DNA of 10,194 bases, taken from Clostridia bacterium. GTDB lineage: Bacteria > Bacillota > Clostridia > Oscillospirales > CAG-272. Of this stretch, positions 1-5,182 are shown piece by piece. Every line of letters starts with the position of its first letter. The first letter of the stretch is position 1. The notes under the pieces are model-generated. The model saw nothing but the letters and a program-made list of their open reading frames with translations, did not search any database and was not told where the DNA came from. The stretch is from positions 1 through 10,194 of the forward strand of contig CAAGJL010000111.1 in assembly GCA_900770145.1 (NCBI GenBank), in the 5' to 3' direction. Position numbers and translations under genes: made by a program.

Positions 1-80
1 AAAAAAGAAAGATAGTTTTTGTCAGGCACAACCCCTCCGCCGCGCTCCGCGCGGTACTTCCCCTTACACAGGGGAGGCTC
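1..80 (-). repeat. Dispersed ~80-bp intergenic repeat, copy 1
   Basis: Read on the minus strand from base 80, this stretch closely matches 3522-3604 read on the plus strand. Both share GAGCCT, CCCTGTGTAAGGGGA, GCGGAGGGGTTGT, CCTGACA and AAACTATCTT in the same order and spacing. The copies differ mainly in the central stem, CCGCGC-gga-GCGCGG here and CCGAGT-gaa-ACGAGG there. No reading frame is supported. The two copies lie in inverted orientation on either side of the kinase-ETF operon. Function is unknown. The layout resembles the short palindromic repeats common between genes in Clostridia. Confidence 0.75.
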
Positions 81-195
81 AAGGGTGCGCCGCCGGGGCG
101 AAAAAGAGTCCCTCACAGCGGAGGGGCTTTGGTTTACCGGATGCTCCGGCGCAAAGAAAAAGCTATCAAAAAGAAACGCCCATAGGGAAACGCGC

Positions 196-262
196 AAGAG
201 GGGGCTTTTTGAAAAAAGCCCCCTCTTAAACTCCCCTAAAAACTTTTGAACAACTGTCGCCG
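196..262 (-). repeat. Hairpin repeat (GAAAGTTT family), possible terminator for the ETF operon
   Basis: Bases 196-210 (AAGAGGGGGCTTTTT) pair perfectly with 213-227, giving a 15-bp stem with a two-base loop. Read leftward from about 262, the order is CCGGCGACAGTTG, then CAAAAGTTTTT, then AGGGGAGTTT, then the hairpin. This is the arrangement of the copies at 3246-3292 and 9927-9982. Because it lies downstream of the ETF gene on its coding strand, it may end that transcript, with the A/T part of the stem providing the U-rich arm. The termination role is inferred. Confidence 0.55.
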
Positions 263-303
263 GAATATTGGGTGTGTGCACCCAAAGCAACGTATCAGCC
301 TAT
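256..303 (-). repeat. 48-bp core repeat (ATAGGCTG...CCGGCGAC), copy 1
   Basis: Read leftward from 303, this begins ATAGGCTGATACGTTGCTTT, contains the perfect inverted pair TTGGGTG/CACCCAA, and ends ATTCCGGCGAC. A copy at 10082-10128 on the plus strand matches it over its length, with a handful of substitutions (mostly transitions) and one single-base gap. In both places it is followed after some 30-40 bases by a G-run/T-run hairpin, so core plus hairpin seems to form one composite element of about 110 bp. It starts 71 bases past the ETF stop codon. Confidence 0.65.
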
Positions 304-308
304 TCGCC

Positions 309-347
309 CCGGCGCAGGCGGCCCCCGCCGCAAGGCGGCGGCGCCGG
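309..347. repeat. G+C-rich nested palindrome
   Basis: CCGGCGC at 309-315 pairs with GCGCCGG at 341-347, and CCGCC at 325-329 pairs with GGCGG at 334-338 across a GCAA loop. The structure lies just after the ETF stop codon on its coding strand. It lacks a T tract, so it is more likely an mRNA-end stabilising structure than an intrinsic terminator. That role is inferred. Confidence 0.45.
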
Positions 348-374
348 CACGTCGGGCGGTAGCGCGAGAGGGGA

Positions 375-1751
375 TTACAGCGTTTCCAGATCGGCGATGA
401 TACCGTAATCGGTATAATCGAAAATCGGGGCGGATTTGTCGCGGTTGACGGCGATCACCGTGCCGGCACTTTTCATCCCCGCGATGTGGTGCACGGCACC
501 CGACACGCCAAACGCCACATAAACCGCAGGGGCAACGCTCCTGCCGGTCAGCCCGATTTGCGCGGGGTACGGCATCCAACCGTCGTCCACGGCGGCGCGC
601 GTGGCGCCAAGCTCCGCGCCGTACCGTTCCGCCAGCCGGATCAACTGCGCCCGGTAAGGTTTCGCGCCCATGCCAAGCGTAAAAATCAGCTCCCCCGCCG
701 TTATATCCTCGGTACGCAAAGTCGCCAGCGCGGGGCGCGTGCGGCAGACGATGCCCGCAATCTTATCCCCCGCAAACGCGGGGCGCACCATCACAAGTTG
801 CCCCTCCTGCACTTCCAGCGCCGTGCAGTCGGCGCAAAGTCCTGTTTCCAACAGCACCGCCAGCCGCGCCGCCAGTTCACGGCTTTCCGGCGCGGTGTCA
901 AAAAACACGGCGGTGGGCTTCCTTTCGCGGATTTTTTCCGCCAGTGCCGCGGCGGGCGCCGGCTCCAATACCTGTACGCACCCGCTGACGGCACCCGCCG
1001 CGGCGCGTGCCCGCTCCCCCACACAATAAATCCCGGGCAGATCGCCCGCCCGCTCCACCGCGGGCGCGGCGCGCCCTTTTTTCAGCGCCGTACGGATGAC
1101 CCCGTCCAGTTCCGCCGGGGAGATCCACGTGCATTTGCGGCGGTCGCGCGCGTTCTCTCTTGCATACAACACCCGCGTGGGGGAGCCGGTGTTTCCGCAG
1201 CGTGAAACGTCCGCGCCGAGGTCGGCGGCATTCCACACCGTCACGTCCCCCGGTTTGGAAAAAATGCCGGGAAAGCGGAGCGCCGCCACCCGCTCCATAC
1301 ACAAAAGGGCGGGATACGTGACGCGTTTTTCGTCATTTTCTCTCGTGCGCACGCGCACGCCGCTGCCATCCTCTCCGAGGATTTCCAATACCTCGGCGGC
1401 AAGGGAGAACCCGCAACGTTCGGCAAGCTCCGCGCCGACCTGCCCCGTGTCCCCCTCCAGCGTTTTTCTGCCGCAAAGCACCAGGTCCGGTTTCAGCCGT
1501 TTCAGCGCCAGCGAGAGTACATAGGAGGTGGCAAGCGTGTCGGACCCCGCAAAAGCAGGGTCGGAGAGCAGATACGCGCGTTTTGCCCCAAGGCGCGTCA
1601 GGCGCAACAGCACTTCCGCCCCTTTCGGGGGAGCCATGGAAAGCAGTTCTGTCTCTGCCCCCGGCACGCGCAGGGCACATTCCAGCGCCGCCGCGTCAAA
1701 AGGACCGATCTCCCCGTCCGTCCCGGGGCGCACGCAAACCACAATCTTCAT
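375..1751 (-). CDS. Single-chain electron transfer flavoprotein, EtfB-EtfA fusion
   Basis: This 458-residue protein joins both ETF subunits. Residues 1 to about 225 are EtfB-like: an MKIVVCVRP start, the nucleotide-loop motif GRKTLEGDTGQVGAELAE at 94-111, and an EtfB-type C-terminal segment (PTRVLY at 191-196). Residues from about 235 are EtfA-like: LAARLAVLLETGLCADCTAL (293-312) and RPAFAGD (323-329) of domain I. The FAD domain follows with TRAAVDDGWMP (384-394), TGRSVAP (402-408), GVSGAVHHIAGMKSAGTVIA (415-434) and APIFDYTDYGIIADL (441-455). The Arg of TRAAVD and the His of the HHIAG segment, both characteristic of EtfA, are kept. A separate EtfB plus EtfA usually totals about 580-620 residues, so this form is compact and lacks the first part of EtfA domain I. 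ETFs carry electrons from flavin dehydrogenases to a quinone reductase, or take part in flavin-based bifurcation. No partner enzyme is visible. The ATG overlaps the upstream kinase stop (ATGA), which fixes the start. Confidence 0.9.
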   Translation of the reverse strand: MKIVVCVRPGTDGEIGPFDAAALECALRVPGAETELLSMAPPKGAEVLLRLTRLGAKRAYLLSDPAFAGSDTLATSYVLSLALKRLKPDLVLCGRKTLEGDTGQVGAELAERCGFSLAAEVLEILGEDGSGVRVRTRENDEKRVTYPALLCMERVAALRFPGIFSKPGDVTVWNAADLGADVSRCGNTGSPTRVLYARENARDRRKCTWISPAELDGVIRTALKKGRAAPAVERAGDLPGIYCVGERARAAAGAVSGCVQVLEPAPAAALAEKIRERKPTAVFFDTAPESRELAARLAVLLETGLCADCTALEVQEGQLVMVRPAFAGDKIAGIVCRTRPALATLRTEDITAGELIFTLGMGAKPYRAQLIRLAERYGAELGATRAAVDDGWMPYPAQIGLTGRSVAPAVYVAFGVSGAVHHIAGMKSAGTVIAVNRDKSAPIFDYTDYGIIADLETL

Positions 1752-3220
1752 GGCGTTTCCTCGCGGTAAATGGGCGCCAGCGCTTCGGCAATGCGCACAT
1801 AGCGCGCAAAAATCTTCGCGTATGCGGCGGTGTTTTCCGCGTCGGGCGTGACCGTGCCGGTCTCGTGCACACAGCGTTCCGCCGCCGCGGCAGGATTTTC
1901 AAACACGCCCGCGGCAACGCCCGCCAGCATGGCGGAGCCGAGCGAGGAGTCACTGCTTTCGGTCAGCCGCAGGGTCATCCCAAGGCAGTCCGCCGTGATT
2001 TTCTGCCACAGCGGGCTTTTTGCCCCGCCGCCGATGAGCACCGCGCCGCGCCCCGCCGGCACGCCGATTCCGGCAAGCGTTTGTTTCGAGTGCAGGAGCG
2101 AGAGCGCCACCCCCTCCAGCACCGCGCGGGTAAAATGCGCCTTTGTGTGCGTGGAGCGGATGCCCGTAAAACTGCCGCAGAGCGCGGGGTCGGCAAAGGG
2201 GGTCAGCTCTCCGTTGATGTAAGGGTGATACAAAAGCCCCCCCGCGCCGACGGGGATTTCTGCCGCGGCGGCGTCCAGCTCCCGGTAATTCCCGCCGAAC
2301 GTGTCGCGGTACCAGCGAAGAGACGATGCCGCCGCCTTGGTGGCGGTGCCGGGGTACCACAGCCCTTTTACGATATGAGAATAATTGACCAGATCCCGGT
2401 GGGGGTACGCGCGGTCGGTAATCACGCAGATGCGCCCCGCCGTGGCAAGTTTTACCGTGGTATCGCCAAGCCCCACGGCGCCCGCGGCAAACAGTTCCAT
2501 CGCCGTGTCGGTGGTACCGCAGACCACCGGCGTGCCCGCAAGCAGCCCGGTTTTTGCCGCCGCCCCCGGGGTTACCGCGCCCACGATGTCGGTGGGGGAA
2601 ACCACGGGCGGCAGGGCAGTGACCGGCACGCCGCAAAGGGCGGCAAGTTCCGCGCTCCACGCCCCGCGGGTAACGTCAAAAAGCATACTGCCTTCGGCTT
2701 CGATATAGTCGGTACACCACACGCCGGTGAGAAAATAGCGGATGTAATCTTTTTCAAAAAAGAGGTGACGCAACGCGCGCATCGTTTCCGGCTCCCGGCG
2801 GCCGAGCCACAGGAGCTGCGGGAGCGTCCAGATGGTGTCCGGCTTGTGGCAGGTGAGGGCAAAAATGCGCTCTCCTGCCGCCGCACGCAGTTCCCGCGCT
2901 TCTGCCTGTGCGCGCGAGTCCGTCCAGTGAATGGCGGGGCGCAAGGGGGTCATTTCCCCGTCGCACAGTACCGCCGTGTGCGTGGCGGAGTCAATCGCCA
3001 CTGCGAGGATGTCGGAGGCGGAAAAGCCCGCGCCCAGCACCGCGCGGGTGTTTTCGCAAAGCGCGGACAGCCAGTCGGCAGGGGATTGCTCGCAGGCGCC
3101 GGGGGCGGGGTGCGCGGTGGGGTACTCCACTGCGTGCTCCGCCGCGATGTTGCCGTGCGTATCCAACAGCGTTACCTTGGAGGAGCCGCCGCCGAAATCG
3201 ATACCGAGTAAATATTTCAT
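1748..3220 (-). CDS. FGGY-family carbohydrate kinase, xylulokinase-like
   Basis: A cytoplasmic ATP-dependent sugar or polyol kinase of 490 residues, the normal length for the family. Visible landmarks are the N-terminal phosphate loop GIDFGGGSSKVTLLD (6-20), the substrate-side motif HWTDSR (98-103), and GTTDTAMELFAAGAV (235-249) with the probable catalytic base Asp238. Further along are LWYPGTATKAAASSLRW (287-303), typical of xylulokinase-like members, and the nucleotide-site segment IGGGAKSPLWQKITAD (396-411). The substrate cannot be told from sequence: xylulose, another ketose or a polyol are all possible. The frame is open back to 3310, but the ATG at 3220 gives the family-typical MKYLLGIDFG start. 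No Shine-Dalgarno lies before it, since the upstream purine-rich AGGAGG is on the other strand. The stop overlaps the ETF start, so the two are translationally coupled. Confidence 0.9.
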   Translation of the reverse strand: MKYLLGIDFGGGSSKVTLLDTHGNIAAEHAVEYPTAHPAPGACEQSPADWLSALCENTRAVLGAGFSASDILAVAIDSATHTAVLCDGEMTPLRPAIHWTDSRAQAEARELRAAAGERIFALTCHKPDTIWTLPQLLWLGRREPETMRALRHLFFEKDYIRYFLTGVWCTDYIEAEGSMLFDVTRGAWSAELAALCGVPVTALPPVVSPTDIVGAVTPGAAAKTGLLAGTPVVCGTTDTAMELFAAGAVGLGDTTVKLATAGRICVITDRAYPHRDLVNYSHIVKGLWYPGTATKAAASSLRWYRDTFGGNYRELDAAAAEIPVGAGGLLYHPYINGELTPFADPALCGSFTGIRSTHTKAHFTRAVLEGVALSLLHSKQTLAGIGVPAGRGAVLIGGGAKSPLWQKITADCLGMTLRLTESSDSSLGSAMLAGVAAGVFENPAAAAERCVHETGTVTPDAENTAAYAKIFARYVRIAEALAPIYREETP

Positions 3221-3245
3221 TGTTTTTTCACAGGAGGATGTTTTT

Positions 3246-3292
3246 GGGAAAAGTTTCCCCCTGATTCCTTTCAAAACTTTCCGGCAATTGCC
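3246..3292 (-). repeat. GAAAGTTT-family repeat, copy 2, upstream of the kinase
   Basis: Read leftward it runs TTGCCGGAAAGTTTTGAAA, then GGAATCAGGGGGAAACTTTT. The copy at 9927-9982 reads TTGCCGGAAAGTTTTTGAA, GGAGTCCGGAGGAAACTTTT. Here the terminal hairpin has decayed. Its end lies only about 25 bases before the kinase start codon, so it occupies the space where a promoter and leader would be expected. Confidence 0.65.
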
Positions 3293-3360
3293 GCCGGGAG
3301 GCACGGACATTGTGAAGAAAGCATTCAGCGTTTTTGCGGGGTGGGGTCAGCCCCCTTCCC

Positions 3361-3385
3361 GACGTTGACGCAAAGCGTCAACGTC
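3361..3385. repeat. GACGTTGACGC palindrome, copy 1
   Basis: GACGTTGACGC (3361-3371) and GCGTCAACGTC (3375-3385) form an 11-bp perfect stem around an AAA loop, followed by GCAGGGAGCC. The same core with an 8-bp stem recurs at 3757-3775 and, with one G-to-A change that turns a pair into G-T, at 3892-3910. It is a REP-like hairpin of unknown role. Confidence 0.7.
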
Positions 3386-3404
3386 GCAGGGAGCCATTTG
3401 CCTT

Positions 3405-3430
3405 CCGTAGGGGCGACCGGTGGTCGCCCG
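3405..3430. repeat. GTAGGGG-type palindrome A
   Basis: After CCGTA, GGGCGACC (3411-3418) pairs with GGTCGCCC (3422-3429) around a GGT loop. The outer CGTAGGGG...CCCCG frame is shared with the palindrome at 3454-3480 while the stem interior differs. Such families of equal ends and variable but self-complementary middles recur between genes in many bacteria. Confidence 0.6.
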
Positions 3431-3453
3431 CTTTTCCGACACAAATCTAACAC

Positions 3454-3480
3454 CGTAGGGGGGCATTCCATATGCCCCCG
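3454..3480. repeat. GTAGGGG-type palindrome B
   Basis: After CCGTA, GGGGGCAT (3459-3466) pairs with ATGCCCCC (3472-3479) around a TCCAT loop. It is the second member of the family at 3405-3430, with a different but still perfectly paired interior. Confidence 0.6.
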
Positions 3481-3521
3481 CTTGTAGGGAATTTTAACTT
3501 GCTAACCGTCGGCGCACTTCT

Positions 3522-3604
3522 GAGCCTGCCCTGTGTAAGGGGAGGTGCCGAGTGAAACGAGGCGGAGGGGTTGTACCTGACACAAACTATCTTCTTTTTC
3601 TTTC
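3522..3604 (+). repeat. Dispersed ~80-bp intergenic repeat, copy 2
   Basis: This copy matches 1-80 in inverted orientation: GAGCCTGCCCTGTGTAAGGG, GGCGGAGGGGTTGT, CCTGACACAAACTATCTT. A shorter related piece, CTCCCTTTACACAAGGGAGC, sits at 3652-3671. Confidence 0.75.
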
Positions 3605-3665
3605 CTGCAAACTTTCGGCTTTTACAATCTCTCAGGCGCCTTTGGCGCCAGCTCCCTTTACACAA

Positions 3666-3781
3666 GGGAGCCTTTGAGTTTGTGCGAACACTGCGAGAAA
3701 CACCTTACACATCGCAGGTCTCGCGTGCTCCCCCACCCGCTCACGCGGGAGCTCCTGTTGACGCAAAGCGTCAACGTCGGA
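3666..3781. repeat. Long tandem repeat, unit A (116 bp)
   Basis: It starts GGGAGCCTTTGAGTTTGTGC and runs through GAGAAACACCTTACAC, CCCACCCGCTCACGCGGGAG and TTGACGCAAAGCGTCAACG. The next unit begins at 3782 with GGGAGCCTTTGGTTTGTGC and follows the same order. The unit contains a TTGACGC palindrome at 3757-3775. No coding function is apparent. Confidence 0.75.
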
Positions 3782-3915
3782 GGGAGCCTTTGGTTTGTGC
3801 GAACATTGTGAGAAACACTTTACACACCGCAGGCGGCGTGCTTTCCCACCCGCTCACGCTTGCTTCCCCACCCGCTCACGCGGGAGTCCCTGTTGACGCA
3901 AAGCGTCAATGTCGG
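3782..3915. repeat. Long tandem repeat, unit B (~134 bp)
   Basis: It repeats unit A with scattered substitutions. It differs by an internal duplication of about 22 bp: CCCACCCGCTCACGC occurs at 3845-3859 and again at 3868-3882, joined by TTGCTTCC. The closing palindrome (3892-3910) carries one base change. Unequal recombination or slippage is the simplest explanation. Confidence 0.7.
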
Positions 3916-3980
3916 AGGGGGGGCTTTTGTGAAACATTCTGCGGTCGGCAAAGCGGAACTCCCGGCGCGCGGCTACAAAA

Positions 3981-4004
3981 AATTCACAAAAATATTTGTG
4001 ATTT
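3981..4004. promoter_or_regulatory. Palindrome upstream of the pfkA -35, possible operator
   Basis: TCACAAA (3984-3990) and TTTGTGA (3995-4001) form a perfect inverted repeat around AATA, with further matching A/T at both ends. It ends six bases before the -35 hexamer. The position suits a transcription factor site. The polarity is opposite to the TTGTGA-N-TCACAA arrangement of Rex or Crp sites, so no regulator is named. Confidence 0.4.
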
Positions 4005-4006
4005 TC

Positions 4007-4035
4007 TTGACAATCCGGCGCGCATATATTACAAT
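4007..4035 (+). promoter_or_regulatory. Sigma-A-type promoter of the pfkA-ldh operon
   Basis: TTGACA at 4007-4012 and TACAAT at 4030-4035 are separated by exactly 17 bases. Transcription would start near 4042, giving a leader of about 45 bases. No alternative promoter lies between the two genes. Confidence 0.85.
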
Positions 4036-4053
4036 AACTATGAATGAAAAAAA

Positions 4054-4080
4054 CGGTCGCTTTTTGCGACCGGGAGGGGG
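4054..4080 (+). promoter_or_regulatory. Leader hairpin abutting the pfkA ribosome binding site
   Basis: CGGTCGC (4054-4060) pairs with GCGACCG (4066-4072) around a TTTTT loop. The ribosome binding site GGAGGGGG starts at the next base (4073), about 10 bases before the ATG. The stem occupies much of the short leader and could protect the transcript or modulate ribosome access. No ligand or protein is implied by the sequence. Confidence 0.5.
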
Positions 4081-4087
4081 CTTTTAT

Positions 4088-5164
4088 ATGGCTAAGTTTC
4101 GTAAAATCGGTATTCTGACATCCGGCGGGGACGCACCGGGCATGAACGCGGCAATCCGTGCCATCACCCGCAAAGCGCTGGATGAGGGCGTGGAAGTGAT
4201 GGGGATCCTGGGCGGTTACTCCGGTCTGATCAAAGACCGTATCATCCCGCTGACGCCACGTTCGGTTTCCAATATCATCGAGCGCGGCGGCACCATGCTG
4301 TACTCCGACCGTTGCGCCGAGTTCAAGACCGAGGCAGGCATGCAGAAAGCAATCGCGACCTGCCGCAAACATCAGATTGACGCGATCGTTGCCATCGGAG
4401 GTGACGGCACGTTCCGCGGCGCTACGGACCTGACCAACCGCGGCATCCCCACCATCGGGTTACCCGGCACCATTGACAACGACATTACCGCCACCGATTA
4501 TACCATCGGCTTTGACTCTGCCATGAACACGTCTCTGATCATGATCGACTGCCTGCGCGACACGTGCGAATCTCACGCGCGTTGCGACGTGGTGGAAGTG
4601 ATGGGGCGTGACTGCGGGCAGATTGCGCTGAACACCGCGCTTGCCGCGGGCGCCGTTGCCGCCGTCATCCCGGAGATTCCGTTTGACGAAGCGGAGGCGA
4701 TTTCCCGTATCCGCAGTCTTGTTGCCGCAGGCAAACGCGGATTTCTGGTGATTGTGAGCGAGGGCGTGCTGACCCCCGACGGGCAGAAATACAGCGAAGT
4801 GCTTGCCAAGAAGATTGAGGCGGAGACCGGCGTGGAAACCAAGTTTGCCCGCTTTGCGCACGTAGTGCGCGGCGGCATGCCGACCCTGCGCGACCGTTAT
4901 ACCGCCACCGTAATGGGTGTGCGTGCCGTGGAATTGCTGCTGGAAGGCAAGAGCAACGTCGTGATGTGCGAGATCGACGGTAAAATCCGTGACGTGGACA
5001 TCAACTACGCCCTGATTGCCGACCGCACTTACAAAAACAAACTCAAACCCGGCGACCTGGATAAATTTACCCCCGCACAGGTAGAGGCGATGCAGGCTCT
5101 TGCCGCACAGCGCCGCGCGGAACTTGCCACCGTTTATAAAATGGTAGGCGAAACCAGCAAATAA
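4088..5164 (+). CDS. pfkA: ATP-dependent 6-phosphofructokinase
   Basis: It converts fructose-6-phosphate and ATP to fructose-1,6-bisphosphate, the committed step of glycolysis, in the cytoplasm. The 358 residues show TSGGDAPGMNAAIRA (11-25), GGDGTFRGA (104-112), GLPGTIDND (124-132) with the catalytic Asp of TIDND, the VVEVMGRDCG block, and a RGGMPTLRDR segment near the C-terminal half. Gly at the fourth position of GGDG and Gly in PGTIDND mark the ATP-using type rather than the PPi type, which has GGDD and PKTIDND. It is about 35-40 residues longer than the E. coli and Bacillus enzymes (about 320), with a charged C-terminal tail. The frame is open back to 3860, but those 76 codons cover repeats and the promoter; the ATG at 4088 has the binding site and the conserved start. 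It is the first gene of an operon with the dehydrogenase 18 bases downstream. Confidence 0.95.
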   Translation: MAKFRKIGILTSGGDAPGMNAAIRAITRKALDEGVEVMGILGGYSGLIKDRIIPLTPRSVSNIIERGGTMLYSDRCAEFKTEAGMQKAIATCRKHQIDAIVAIGGDGTFRGATDLTNRGIPTIGLPGTIDNDITATDYTIGFDSAMNTSLIMIDCLRDTCESHARCDVVEVMGRDCGQIALNTALAAGAVAAVIPEIPFDEAEAISRIRSLVAAGKRGFLVIVSEGVLTPDGQKYSEVLAKKIEAETGVETKFARFAHVVRGGMPTLRDRYTATVMGVRAVELLLEGKSNVVMCEIDGKIRDVDINYALIADRTYKNKLKPGDLDKFTPAQVEAMQALAAQRRAELATVYKMVGETSK

Positions 5165-5182
5165 TCCCCGCAGGAGGTATTT

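Larger units (their letters stand above)
3221..4006. other. Gene-free, repeat-rich intergenic region
   Basis: Nothing here reads as a convincing protein or stable RNA gene. It holds, left to right, a GAAAGTTT-family repeat, a TTGACGC palindrome, two GTAGGGG-type palindromes with unrelated stems, the second copy of the ~80-bp repeat, a GGCGCC-ttt-GGCGCC hairpin, and two tandem units of 116 and about 134 bp. Its right end is an A+T-rich stretch leading into the pfkA promoter. The only long open frames come from repeat sequence fused in frame to pfkA. Confidence 0.8.

Noticed and set aside
1583..3211. 542-codon open frame antisense to the FGGY kinase
   Set aside because: The kinase and ETF on the other strand carry complete family motifs; the antisense product is a low-complexity Arg/Gly/Ala sequence.
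3231..3274. Short rightward frame after an AGGAGG at 3232-3237
   Set aside because: The AGGAGG is directly against the ATG with no spacing, the frame is about ten codons, and it lies within repeat sequence.
1..3604. Composite transposon carrying the kinase-ETF operon
   Set aside because: Inverted repeats are present, but no transposase or target-site duplication is visible; kept only as a low-interest observation.
3361..3915. CRISPR array
   Set aside because: The repeated palindromes are few, unevenly spaced, diverged and embedded in longer tandem repeats; there are no regular spacers or cas genes.
3981..4004. Rex or Crp operator before pfkA
   Set aside because: The half-site order is TCACAAA...TTTGTGA, the reverse of the TTGTGA...TCACAA polarity of those regulators.
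3860..4087. N-terminal extension of pfkA
   Set aside because: It covers the tandem repeat, the promoter and the leader hairpin; the conserved protein start and the ribosome binding site are at 4088.
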